From: Pseudochrobactrum kiredjianiae
GTDB taxonomy: Bacteria; Pseudomonadota; Alphaproteobacteria; Rhizobiales; Rhizobiaceae
DNA length: 64,000 bases
Direction: 5' to 3'
Assembly (NCBI RefSeq): GCF_030362795.1
Contig: NZ_JAUCBM010000003.1
Location: forward strand, 310,001 to 374,000
Shown one piece after another: positions 17,003 to 25,230 of this stretch; within the stretch, counting starts at the first letter, position 1; every line of letters begins with the position of its first letter. Made by a program: the position numbers and the translations under genes. The notes beneath the pieces are model-generated. The model made no database searches. It saw only the letters and a list, made by a program, of their open reading frames with translations, and had not been told where the DNA came from.

Positions 17003-17027
17003 TCGGATCAGTCGATCCGGACTTTTA
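17003..17027 (+). terminator. Probable terminator after the small lipoprotein gene
   Basis: Stem CGGATC / GATCCG with an AGTC loop, followed by GACTTTT. It is short, so strength is uncertain. Confidence 0.5.
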
Positions 17028-17089
17028 ACAGCCGTGCAGTTTTTAAAGAAAGCATGCTGCACTGGCATTATAGTAATCGGAAGAGAGAT

Positions 17090-18283
17090 ATGTCGGAAGA
17101 ATTCCATAAAATCCGCCGCCTGCCACCTTATGTCTTCGAACAGGTTAATCGCCTGAAGGCGAGTGCGCGAGCGGGTGGAGCCGACATTATCGACCTTGGT
17201 ATGGGCAATCCTGATTTGCCGACGCCGCAGGGCATTATCGATAAGCTTTGCGAGGCTGTGCAAGACCCGCGTTCACATCGCTATTCCTCATCCAAAGGTA
17301 TTCCGGGCTTGCGCAAAGCGCAGGCCAATTATTATGCCCGCCGTTTTGGAGTGAAGCTCAATCCGGATACGCAGGTTGTTGCAACGCTCGGTTCCAAGGA
17401 AGGCTTTGCCAATATGGCGCAGGCGATTACTGCGCCTGGTGATGTTATTTTGTGTCCGGATCCGACCTATCCGATCCATACCTTCGGCTTTATTATGTCC
17501 GGCGGCGTGATCCGCTCGATCAGTGCTGAACCGGATGAGAGTTTTCTCGTGTCGTTGGAACGTGGGGTAAAACACTCCATTCCAAAGCCGATTGCATTGA
17601 TTCTGAGCTTCCCGTCGAATCCGACAGCGCGTGTGGCAACGCTGGACTTCTATAAGGAAGTCGTGGCTTTTGCGCGTAAGCACAATATTATCATCCTGTC
17701 GGATCTGGCCTATTCGGAAATCTATTTTGACGAAAACAATCCGCCGCCATCGGTGCTGGAGGTTGAAGGTGCTATGGATGTGGCTGTTGAATTCACATCC
17801 ATGTCCAAGACGTTTTCGATGGCCGGTTGGCGTATGGGTTTTGCTGTCGGCAATGAAAAGCTGATTGCAGCGCTCACCCGCGTTAAATCCTATCTCGATT
17901 ACGGTGCTTTCACGCCGGTACAGGTGGCCGCAACGGCTGCATTGAACGGCGATGGCAGCGATATTGAATATGTGCGTAATGTTTATAAGACGCGCCGTGA
18001 TGTTCTGGTTGAGAGTTTTGGCCGTGCAGGATGGGAAATTCCGGCACCTGAAGCGACAATGTTTGCATGGGTTCCGATCCCAGAGCGCTATCGTGCCATG
18101 GGTTCGCTCGATTTTTCCAAACTATTGATCGAAAAAGCGGATGTAGCTGTTGCGCCCGGCCTCGGTTTCGGTGAACATGGGGATGAATTTGTGCGCATCG
18201 CTTTGGTGGAGAACGAACATCGCATTCGTCAGGCCGCGCGTAATATCAAACGTTTTTTAGGGAATGCTGACGGAGCCGCCTGA
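17090..18283 (+). CDS. Class I PLP-dependent aminotransferase (AlaC/DapL-like)
   Basis: Fold-type I aminotransferase of 397 aa. The start at 17090 has GGAAGAGAG just upstream; a more distal ATG adds 12 unlikely residues. Family signs: IDLGMGNPDLPTPQ near the N-terminus, LGSKEGFAN, PDPTYPIH, SFPSNPTA, LSDLAYSEIYFD and the PLP lysine in SMSKTFSMAGWRMGFAVG. A C-terminal Arg is in EFVRIALV. The sequence resembles the alanine/glutamate-pyruvate aminotransferase AlaC and LL-diaminopimelate aminotransferases; substrate cannot be fixed from sequence. It lies 99 bases before hom on the same strand, which fits amino-acid biosynthesis. Confidence 0.88.
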   Translation: MSEEFHKIRRLPPYVFEQVNRLKASARAGGADIIDLGMGNPDLPTPQGIIDKLCEAVQDPRSHRYSSSKGIPGLRKAQANYYARRFGVKLNPDTQVVATLGSKEGFANMAQAITAPGDVILCPDPTYPIHTFGFIMSGGVIRSISAEPDESFLVSLERGVKHSIPKPIALILSFPSNPTARVATLDFYKEVVAFARKHNIIILSDLAYSEIYFDENNPPPSVLEVEGAMDVAVEFTSMSKTFSMAGWRMGFAVGNEKLIAALTRVKSYLDYGAFTPVQVAATAALNGDGSDIEYVRNVYKTRRDVLVESFGRAGWEIPAPEATMFAWVPIPERYRAMGSLDFSKLLIEKADVAVAPGLGFGEHGDEFVRIALVENEHRIRQAARNIKRFLGNADGAA

Positions 18284-18382
18284 ACAGGTGGTTTCAGGGG
18301 AATGACCTGAGCGCGTATAAATTGAGGTGGGGGCATACAGCTCCCGCCCGTTGAATTAAGTATATATTGCTGAGGCACGATA

Positions 18383-19702
18383 ATGAGTAATGCATTGCGG
18401 ATCGGTGTCGCCGGACTTGGCACCGTAGGAGCATCGGTTTTGCGCATCTTGCGCGATAAAGCCGAAATGATGACAAGGCAATGCGGACGCGAAATTGTAG
18501 TGACTGCGGTCAGCGCACGTGATCGTACGCGCGACCGTGGTGTTGATCTTGGCAAAATCGAATGGTTCGATGATCCTGTCGCTCTGGCTAAATCTGAGAA
18601 TATTGACGTTTTCGTTGAGCTGATCGGCGGATCAGAGGGCACAGCCCGTGCCGCTGTTGAGGCTGCGCTCAATGCCGGTCGCCATGTGGTGACAGCGAAT
18701 AAAGCGCTGCTGGCCTATCATGGCGTGGAACTGGCGAAAATCGCTGAAGCCAAAGGCGTGTTGCTGAATTTTGAAGCTGCCGTTGCCGGTGGTATTCCGG
18801 TGATTAAGGCAATGCGTGAATCGCTGACCGGTAATACGGTATCGCGCGTTTATGGTATTATGAACGGCACCTGTAACTATATCCTGACCCGCATGGGTGA
18901 GGAGGGGATTTCCTTCACCGAATGTCTGAAAGACGCGCAGCGTTTGGGCTATGCCGAAGCTGATCCGACATTTGATATTGAAGGCAATGATACCGCGCAT
19001 AAGCTGGCATTGCTGACGAGCATTGCTTTTGGTACGCAGATTGCGGCCGATGATATTTATCTCGAAGGCATCAGCAATATTTCGCTGGCGGATATCCGCG
19101 CAGCTGAAGAACTTGGTTATAAGATCAAGTTGCTCGGCGTTGCAGTGAAAACTGAAACCGGTATTGAGCAGCGTGTGCATCCGACACTGGTGCCGACATC
19201 ATCTGTGATTGCACAGGTGCATGGAGTGACCAATGCTGTGGCTATTGAAACCGATCTGCTTGGCGAGTTGCTGCTGTCCGGACCTGGTGCCGGTGGCAAT
19301 GCCACTGCTTCTGCAGTGATTGGCGATATTGCCGATATTGGCAAAAGCCGTCCGGGTTTCCAGCACGGGCCGGTATTTGGCACCCCTGCAAAAGATTTGA
19401 AGCCGACATCAAAGGCAAAAATGCGTTCTCATGCAGGTGGATATTTCATTCGTCTGAATGTGCATGATCGTGCCGGAGTGTTTGCAACCATTGCCAAACG
19501 CATGGCTGAAAATGATATTTCGCTGGAATCAATCGTGCAGCGTGGCAGCGGTGCCCATGTTGAAGCTGCTGTGATCAAAACTGTGGTTCTGGTGACCCAT
19601 GCGACAACAGAATCTGCCGTGAAGCAGGCTTTGAAGGCGATTACCGAAGATGGTGATCTTTTTGACAAGCCGCAGATGATCCGCATTGAACGTGCAGGTT
19701 AA
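18383..19702 (+). CDS. hom: Homoserine dehydrogenase
   Basis: NAD(P)H-dependent reduction of aspartate semialdehyde to homoserine, on the route to Thr, Met and Ile; cytoplasmic, 439 aa. Domains in order are the Rossmann fold with IGVAGLGTVGASVL (residues 6-19), the catalytic domain with VTANKALLA, AAVAGGIPVIK, GIMNGTCNYILTRM and GYAEADPTFDIEGNDTAHKL, and a C-terminal ACT domain (YFIRLNVHDRAGVFATIA) likely to bind an amino-acid effector. A strong terminator lies 60 bases downstream, so it is the end of its transcript. Confidence 0.96.
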   Translation: MSNALRIGVAGLGTVGASVLRILRDKAEMMTRQCGREIVVTAVSARDRTRDRGVDLGKIEWFDDPVALAKSENIDVFVELIGGSEGTARAAVEAALNAGRHVVTANKALLAYHGVELAKIAEAKGVLLNFEAAVAGGIPVIKAMRESLTGNTVSRVYGIMNGTCNYILTRMGEEGISFTECLKDAQRLGYAEADPTFDIEGNDTAHKLALLTSIAFGTQIAADDIYLEGISNISLADIRAAEELGYKIKLLGVAVKTETGIEQRVHPTLVPTSSVIAQVHGVTNAVAIETDLLGELLLSGPGAGGNATASAVIGDIADIGKSRPGFQHGPVFGTPAKDLKPTSKAKMRSHAGGYFIRLNVHDRAGVFATIAKRMAENDISLESIVQRGSGAHVEAAVIKTVVLVTHATTESAVKQALKAITEDGDLFDKPQMIRIERAG

Positions 19703-19761
19703 AATCACCTTCGTGTGTCAGGTCTGGCATATGACGCTCTGATCAGCGTGTAGAGAATAAG

Positions 19762-19792
19762 AAAAGCCGCCGAAATTTTCGGCGGCTTTTTT
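19762..19792 (+). terminator. Terminator after hom
   Basis: GCCGCCGAAA / TTTCGGCGGC perfect stem, flanked by AAAA upstream and TTTTTT downstream. It is potentially bidirectional. Confidence 0.92.
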
Positions 19793-19839
19793 GTTGCTGA
19801 TATGTCTTGTCAGTAAAATATGTTTTTGATAAAAAGCAC

Positions 19840-19945
19840 AGAGCGTGTTGTGACATCTGATAGATGTTGCACTCGCTCTGATTTTTTACTTGGTCGCATT
19901 CTCGCGGACGTTAAATAAAAATATTTAACTGCGAAATGCTTTGAG
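19840..19945. repeat. Intergenic mosaic repeat (RIME-like), copy 1
   Basis: A roughly 106-base element with an outer pair AGAGCG / CGCTCT and a second inverted repeat built on TCGCA...TTAAAT and ATTTAACTGCGA. It matches another copy at 34713-34818 base for base in most of the arm sequence. Rhizobial genomes carry many such mosaic elements. It lies directly before the ABC-F leader. Confidence 0.7.
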
Positions 19946-19978
19946 CTCAAACGCAGCAAAGATAAGGAGGGCCGTAAG

Positions 19979-20041
19979 ATGTTTTCTCTGCGACATCAGC
20001 ATCATCACACTTTCGGTCCTGATTACGCCCTGCATCATTAA
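19979..20041 (+). CDS. His-rich leader peptide upstream of the ABC-F gene
   Basis: A 20-residue open frame (MFSLRHQHHH...ALHH) preceded by a very strong ribosome site, AAGGAGG, 8 bases before the ATG. Six of the 20 residues are His, including HHH and a terminal HH before TAA. The stop codon sits in the loop of a hairpin (20027-20053), and a second hairpin with a U-run follows. This is the layout of a ribosome-mediated attenuator. ABC-F resistance genes in other bacteria are often controlled this way. No database match can be claimed. The peptide could sense His-tRNA supply or an antibiotic-stalled ribosome. Confidence 0.5.
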   Translation: MFSLRHQHHHTFGPDYALHH

Positions 20042-20081
20042 TTCGTGCAGGGCCGATTAAGACCGTATAATCTGTCTTTTT
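20015..20081 (+). promoter_or_regulatory. Attenuator-like hairpins before the ABC-F gene
   Basis: Hairpin 1: GCCCTGCA (20027-20034) with TGCAGGGC (20046-20053), extended by GGTC (20015-20018) with GACC (20061-20064). Hairpin 2: AAGAC (20059-20063) with GTCTT (20074-20078), followed by TTTT. The hairpins share bases 20061-20063, so they exclude each other in part. The second is short and its strength is uncertain. Confidence 0.45.
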
Positions 20082-20207
20082 CAGCCTTTCTTTAAAGGTG
20101 CAGTTTCGCGATGAGAAAACTGTATCTGATTGAGCCATTCCGTAACCAGTTCTGTCTTGTGCAGGTTTTCTGATGTGAGCGGCTATGGCAAATTCTGAGC
20201 TGAATCT

Positions 20208-21737
20208 ATGTCTTTACTTAATCTCCAAAATCTTTCTCTCTCGTTGTCCATTGAACTGTTTCGCAATTTAAGCCTCGTTGTAGGTGAGGGCGAACGTCTT
20301 GGTGTTGTGGCTGCCAATGGTCGGGGCAAATCCAGTCTGATGCGTGTTATCAGCGGTGAACTTGAACCGACAGACGGTATGGTGACCCGCGCCCGTGGTT
20401 TGAAAACCGGTGTGGTGCCGCAATATGTGCCGCAGGACTGGCTGGATATCACATTATATAATGTCGTTTTGGGCGGTCTGGATGAAGATGCGCAGCTGCA
20501 TGAAAGCTGGCGCGTTGATATTATTCTCGATGATCTGAGTGTGCCGCAAGATATGCGCGACCGTGCGATGCGGCATTTGAGTGGCGGTTGGCAGCGGCTT
20601 GCATTGCTGGCCAGAACACAGATTGCCGAGCCTGACTTGTTGCTGCTGGACGAGCCGACCAACCATCTGGATTTAGAGAAAATCGCCTTGCTTGAAGGCT
20701 GGCTGAATGATCTGCCACGGTCAACTGCGGTGATTATGTGCAGTCACGACCGTGCTTTTCTCGATGCCGTGACCAAGCGCACATTGTTTTTGCGGCCGGA
20801 AAATTCACAACTCTATGCTCTGCCTTATAGCCGTGCGCGACTTGCTCTGGATGAGGCCGATGCCGCCGATGCCCGCCAATATCAGAAAGATATGAAAACG
20901 GCACAGCAATTGCGTAAACAAGCGGCGAAGCTCAATAATATTGGCATCAATTCGGGCAGTGATCTGCTGGTGGTGAAAACCAAGCAGCTGAAAGACCGTG
21001 CGGAGAGGTTGGAAGATGCTGCCAAGCCTGCGCATCTGGAACGCTCTGCCGGTGTTATCAAGCTGGCAGGGCAGAGCAGTCATGCCCGTGCTCTGGTCGT
21101 GATTGATAATCTCGATGTGGTCACACCGGATAAGCGCGTTTTATATAAAACCGGCCGTTTATGGATCAATCCGGGTGATCGTATTGTTTTGCTTGGTGCC
21201 AATGGTACGGGCAAAACACGATTGCTGACTATGGTGCGTAATGTGATCACCGGTATTGAGCCGGAAAGCGCTGCGCTTAAAGCCACGCCGTCATTGGTGC
21301 TGGGATATAGCGATCAGGCATTGTCTGAATTGAACGACAAATTTACGCCGCTGGAAACCATCATTCGCCGTTTTGATATTGGTGACCAGAAAGCCCGTTC
21401 GCTATTGGCGGGTGCCGGTATGAATATTGATATGCAGGGTAAAGCGGTTGCGCATTTGTCCGGCGGGCAGAAAGCTCGGCTTGCCATGTTGGTACTGCGC
21501 CTGACGCATCCGAATTTCTATATTCTCGATGAGCCGACCAACCATCTGGATATTGATGGACAGGAGGCACTGGAGGCCGAATTGCTCAACAGTGATGCGG
21601 CTTGTTTATTGGTCTCTCATGATCGCAGTTTTGTGCGTAATACCGGCAACCGTTTCTGGCAGATTGTGAAGAACAAGCTGGTGGAAGTGGAAAGCCCTGA
21701 GCCGTTTTTTGAAGAGGCTGCACAGACTGCAGGCTGA
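20208..21737 (+). CDS. ABC-F family ATPase (ribosome-associated)
   Basis: Soluble protein of 509 aa with two ABC ATPase domains and no membrane segment, typical of ABC-F proteins that act on the ribosome. Domain 1: Walker A AANGRGKSS (residues 35-43), signature HLSGGWQRLAL, Walker B LLLLDEPTNHLD. A charged, helical linker follows (about residues 225-285). Domain 2: Walker A GANGTGKTR, signature HLSGGQKARLAM, Walker B FYILDEPTNHLD. The first Walker A starts with Ala instead of Gly. The protein is shorter than Uup or EttA. Function could be antibiotic resistance or translation control. The His-rich leader peptide and hairpins upstream suggest induced expression. Its own ribosome site is weak. 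Confidence 0.88.
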   Translation: MSLLNLQNLSLSLSIELFRNLSLVVGEGERLGVVAANGRGKSSLMRVISGELEPTDGMVTRARGLKTGVVPQYVPQDWLDITLYNVVLGGLDEDAQLHESWRVDIILDDLSVPQDMRDRAMRHLSGGWQRLALLARTQIAEPDLLLLDEPTNHLDLEKIALLEGWLNDLPRSTAVIMCSHDRAFLDAVTKRTLFLRPENSQLYALPYSRARLALDEADAADARQYQKDMKTAQQLRKQAAKLNNIGINSGSDLLVVKTKQLKDRAERLEDAAKPAHLERSAGVIKLAGQSSHARALVVIDNLDVVTPDKRVLYKTGRLWINPGDRIVLLGANGTGKTRLLTMVRNVITGIEPESAALKATPSLVLGYSDQALSELNDKFTPLETIIRRFDIGDQKARSLLAGAGMNIDMQGKAVAHLSGGQKARLAMLVLRLTHPNFYILDEPTNHLDIDGQEALEAELLNSDAACLLVSHDRSFVRNTGNRFWQIVKNKLVEVESPEPFFEEAAQTAG

Positions 21738-21761
21738 CAGAAACGCGTTTCGTTCAACAGA

Positions 21762-21801
21762 ATACCGGCAGTGAATTTTCACGAAAATACACTGCCGGTA
21801 T
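21762..21801 (+). terminator. Hairpin after the ABC-F gene
   Basis: Perfect 12-bp stem ATACCGGCAGTG / CACTGCCGGTAT with a 16-base loop, starting 24 bases after the stop. The following bases (CATTCGTTTT) give only a partial U-run. Confidence 0.6.
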
Positions 21802-22026
21802 CATTCGTTTTCAAATGTGATGGTTTTTCAACCGAGTATAATCGATTTACTTTCACATGCCCTACTTTGTCTCTTGCAGGGAGTGCGCGACTTTGACAAA
21901 AGATGGCGACCATGTCTGACAATCCCCTGTCATCATAATCGGCTACAGCAGTTTTGTATCCGTTGCGCAGAGATACTATACCGGATTGCAGGCATATCTT
22001 TCGATAACGAATTTAGGACTGTTTAA

Positions 22027-23016
22027 ATGGCCAATTCTGCAGAGCAGACCCCGCAGGGTCTCGACCGTATTCTGACACTTGAGCTGGTTCGCGTGACCGA
22101 GCGCGCCGCTGTGGCTGCTGCCCGTCTGCGTGGTCGCGGTGATGAAAAAGCTGCGGATCAGGTTGCTGTTGACGCGATGCGCAAAGAGCTGAACCGTCTG
22201 CCAATCTCCGGTACTGTTGTGATCGGCGAAGGTGAACGCGACGAAGCGCCGATGCTCTATATCGGTGAAGAAGTTGGTACCCGCAACGGTCCTGAAGTTG
22301 ATATCGCTCTTGATCCGCTGGAAGGCACAACCATCTGTGCCAAGAACCTGCCAAACTCGCTGGCTGTTGTGGCAATTGCTGAAAAAGGCAACCTGCTTTA
22401 CGCACCAGACGTTTACATGCAGAAAATCGCTGTTGGTCCGGGCTATCCGCGCGGCGTTGTAGATATTGATGCTTCCGCCACTGAAAACCTCCACGCTCTG
22501 GCAAAAGCCAAAGGCGTTAAGGTCAACGAAATCACTGCCTGCATCATGGATCGTCCGCGCCATGCACGCCTGATCGAAGAAGTACGCGCAACCGGCGCTG
22601 CTATTCGTCTGATCGGTGACGGTGACGTTGCCGGTGTTATGCACACCACCAATCCTGATGAAACCGGCATCGATATTTATATTGGTATCGGCGGCGCACC
22701 TGAAGGTGTTCTTGCAGCTGCTGCTCTGCGCTGCATCGGCGGCCAGATGCAGGGTCGTCTGCAATTCAACTCGGACGAACAGATCGCCCGCGCTCTGAAA
22801 ATGGGCATTACAGACCCGAACAAGGTCTATCTGATGGAAGAAATGGCGAAAGGCGACGTACTGTTTGCCGCCACCGGAGTAACCGATGGCAACATGCTCT
22901 CCGGCGTTAAATTTGCACGTGACTACATCCAGACCCACACTATCGTGATGCGTGCCCAGTCCCAGACTGTGCGGGAGATCAAAGCGCGTCACCAGGATAT
23001 GAGTAAATTCCAATAA
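22027..23016 (+). CDS. glpX: Fructose-1,6-bisphosphatase class II (GlpX)
   Basis: Hydrolyses fructose-1,6-bisphosphate in gluconeogenesis; cytoplasmic, metal-dependent, 329 aa. Class II blocks are present: VVIGEGERDEAPML, VDIALDPLEGTT (metal and phosphate site), NSLAVVAIAEKG, MDRPRHARLIEEVR, RLIGDGDVAGV and GIGGAPEGVLAAAAL. Codon use looks like that of a well-expressed gene. The gene is followed at once by a palindromic repeat and then a separate terminator. In this order glpX may also act on sedoheptulose bisphosphate. Confidence 0.95.
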   Translation: MANSAEQTPQGLDRILTLELVRVTERAAVAAARLRGRGDEKAADQVAVDAMRKELNRLPISGTVVIGEGERDEAPMLYIGEEVGTRNGPEVDIALDPLEGTTICAKNLPNSLAVVAIAEKGNLLYAPDVYMQKIAVGPGYPRGVVDIDASATENLHALAKAKGVKVNEITACIMDRPRHARLIEEVRATGAAIRLIGDGDVAGVMHTTNPDETGIDIYIGIGGAPEGVLAAAALRCIGGQMQGRLQFNSDEQIARALKMGITDPNKVYLMEEMAKGDVLFAATGVTDGNMLSGVKFARDYIQTHTIVMRAQSQTVREIKARHQDMSKFQ

Positions 23017-23025
23017 AACCGCCAG

Positions 23026-23117
23026 CTTGGTCTGCAAATGGCAATTTCTGTGCTTCCGGTGCTCACGTACCAAAACGTACGCTCCGCTCCGGTTCTCGAA
23101 ATCACCATTTTCGCCGC
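23026..23117 (+). repeat. Palindromic intergenic repeat, copy B (Bru-RS-like)
   Basis: Second copy of the element at 12396-12488, same orientation. The core TCACGTACC / ACGTACGCTCC and both arms (TGCAAATGGCAATTTCTG, TCACCATTTTCGCC) match. It starts 9 bases after the glpX stop. Flanking arms AAAACCGCCAG (23014-23024) and CTGACGGTTTTT (from 23121) pair across the element, so the whole could terminate transcription. Confidence 0.75.
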
Positions 23118-23200
23118 AACCTGACGGTTTTTAGCTCCGGCGCTAGTTTGCCTGCTACGGCAGAGTCCAGACAGTGGCACGACACTTAAATTCTGCTATA

Positions 23201-23235
23201 AGGCGACATTGAAAAATGTCGCCTTTATTGTTTTG
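23201..23235 (+). terminator. Terminator downstream of glpX
   Basis: AGGCGACATT / AATGTCGCCT perfect 10-bp stem with a GAAA loop, followed by TTATTGTTTTG. Confidence 0.8.
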
Positions 23236-23276
23236 ATTAAATTCTGAAATGAACGAGAGCGACATTTTCTTCTTTA

Positions 23277-23323
23277 TGCGCATAATCTTGTCCGAAAAGT
23301 CGTGCAACTTCTCGGGATTATGC
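23277..23323. repeat. Rhizobial palindromic element between glpX and recJ
   Basis: GCATAATC (from about 23279) and GGATTATGC (ending about 23323) bracket an inner pair CCGAAAAGT / ACTTCTCGG. This is the shape of the abundant rhizobial palindrome that ends in GGGATCATGC-like arms. It is flanked by a 17-base direct repeat at 23219-23235 and 23329-23345. Confidence 0.65.
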
Positions 23324-23365
23324 TGATATCGCCTTTATTGTTTTGTAAAAGCAGGAGTTGCCCGC

Positions 23366-25174
23366 GTGGATATGAATGAGCGTTTGTTTCTCGGAATACG
23401 TTCTTCTGCAACGGGCATGAAATGGGTTGATCGTTTAGGTCTGCGTGAAGCCAATACCGCGCTCGCCATCGCCCAGAATTACGGTATCCCCGATCTGGTT
23501 TCCCGCGTCATGGCTGGTCGTGGTGTTGCTCTTGAAGCCGCAGAAGAGTTTCTCAATCCGAGTATCCGCTCCTTGATGCCCGATCCGCTGACGTTGACGG
23601 ATATGAAACAAGCAGCCGTACGTATCGCCGATGCTATTCAACGTCGTGAGAATGTAGCCATTTTCGGCGATTATGACGTCGATGGTGCCTGTTCATCGGC
23701 ATTGCTGTCTCGTTTTCTCAATGCCTATGACATCAGGAATGTCATCTATATTCCTGATCGTATTTTTGAAGGTTATGGCCCTAATCCCGATGCCATGCGG
23801 GAACTGGTCACTAAGGGTGCTTCTCTGATTGTGACAGTCGATTGTGGCACCAACAGCGCTGTATCTATCACGGCGGCAAAAGAAGCCGGTGCCGATGTTG
23901 TGGTGCTGGATCACCACCAGCTTGGCGGTGCCTTGCCGGAAGATGCCGCAGCTATTGTCAATCCAAACCGCGAAGATGATATTTCAGGGCAGGGGCATCT
24001 CTGTGCTGCCGGTGTTGTCTTTATGACCTTGGTACAGCTGGCACGCGAATTGCGTGAGCGTGATATTAAAGCGCCAAATGGTACACCGGATTTGCTGGGC
24101 TATCTTGATCTGGTAGGTTTGGCTACCGTTTGTGACGTGGTGCCGCTGATTGGTGTGAACCGCGCCTTTGTTGTCAAAGGGTTGCTTGCCGCCCGTAATC
24201 AGAGCAATGCAGGGCTGGCAGCTTTGGCGCGAGTTTCGCGCATTGGTGAGCCGCTCAATAGTTTCCATTTCGGTTTTCTCATCGGCCCCCGCATTAATGC
24301 GGGCGGGCGCATCGGTAATGCTGCTTTGGGCAGCCGCTTGCTGACGCTGGATGATCCGGTTGAAGCCAACACGATTGCGGAAGAGCTGGACAGGCTGAAT
24401 GCCGAGCGTCAGGCGATGGAAGCGATTATGTTGCAGCAGGCGGAAGCTGAAGCTTTTGCTGAGCTTTCTGGCAAATCGGGACCTGCCATATTGGTCACTG
24501 CCAATGAAGAGTGGCATCCGGGTATTGTCGGTCTGCTGGCCTCCCGACTGAAGGATAAAGCCAAGCGGCCGGTTTTCGCAATTGCTTTTAATGCCAATGG
24601 TGTCGGCACCGGATCGGGGCGCTCAATCAGCGGTATTGATCTCGGTAAGCTGGTGCGAAAGGCTGTTGAGCAGGGTCTGCTGGTTAAAGGCGGCGGCCAT
24701 GCTATGGCTGCCGGTATCACCGTGGAGAAGTCCAAACTCGGTGCCTTGCGCGCATTTTTCGAAGAGCAGGCTGCCGAGCAGGTTGATGAACTGCGCTCAG
24801 AGCAGAGTCTGGCAATTGATGGCGCTGTCTCCGCGACCGGCGCAACTGTTGCATTATATAATGCGCTGGAAAAAGCAGGCCCTTATGGTGCGGGGCATGT
24901 GCAGCCGTTGTTGGCATTGCCGAACCACACGATTGCTGATGTGCGGGTAGTCGGTCGCGACCATGTTAAAGTTGCGCTGAAAGGTTTGGATGGTAAACGC
25001 GTAGACGGTATTGCTTTCCGTGCGGCAGATAGTGATCTGGGGCGTTTCTTGTTCGATCAGGCCGGACACTTGGTGCACGTCGCCGGCCATTTATCACTCA
25101 ATCACTGGAACGGTTCAGTCTCAACACAAATTCGTATCGTGGATGCGGCTAAGGTTGATCTCTCACGCCAATAA
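23366..25174 (+). CDS. recJ: Single-stranded-DNA-specific exonuclease RecJ
   Basis: 5'-3' single-strand DNA exonuclease in recombination and repair; DHH superfamily, 602 aa. Catalytic motifs are GDYDVDG (residues 101-107), VDCGTN (158-163) and LDHHQLGG with the DHH at 182-184. The DHHA1 region follows with GPRINAGGRIG and the C-terminal GGGHAMAAGI block. The GTG at 23366 has AGGAG 9 bases upstream; the ATG two codons later is an alternative. The stop codon lies inside a perfect 14-bp terminator stem shared with gloA. Confidence 0.96.
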   Translation: MDMNERLFLGIRSSATGMKWVDRLGLREANTALAIAQNYGIPDLVSRVMAGRGVALEAAEEFLNPSIRSLMPDPLTLTDMKQAAVRIADAIQRRENVAIFGDYDVDGACSSALLSRFLNAYDIRNVIYIPDRIFEGYGPNPDAMRELVTKGASLIVTVDCGTNSAVSITAAKEAGADVVVLDHHQLGGALPEDAAAIVNPNREDDISGQGHLCAAGVVFMTLVQLARELRERDIKAPNGTPDLLGYLDLVGLATVCDVVPLIGVNRAFVVKGLLAARNQSNAGLAALARVSRIGEPLNSFHFGFLIGPRINAGGRIGNAALGSRLLTLDDPVEANTIAEELDRLNAERQAMEAIMLQQAEAEAFAELSGKSGPAILVTANEEWHPGIVGLLASRLKDKAKRPVFAIAFNANGVGTGSGRSISGIDLGKLVRKAVEQGLLVKGGGHAMAAGITVEKSKLGALRAFFEEQAAEQVDELRSEQSLAIDGAVSATGATVALYNALEKAGPYGAGHVQPLLALPNHTIADVRVVGRDHVKVALKGLDGKRVDGIAFRAADSDLGRFLFDQAGHLVHVAGHLSLNHWNGSVSTQIRIVDAAKVDLSRQ

Positions 25175-25200
25175 GATAGCGCTGTTGCGCTATCTTATTG
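25169..25200. terminator. Bidirectional terminator between recJ and gloA
   Basis: Perfect 14-bp inverted repeat CAATAAGATAGCGC / GCGCTATCTTATTG with loop TGTT. It contains the recJ stop codon (25172-25174) and lies 31 bases after the end of the converging gloA gene. Confidence 0.75.
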
Positions 25201-25230
25201 GGTGATTGCGAACAAATTGCTGAGTTCAGC

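Noticed and set aside
19947-20138. 63-codon minus-strand frame opposite the ABC-F leader
   Set aside because: No ribosome site or protein features; the plus strand carries the strong SD and leader frame.
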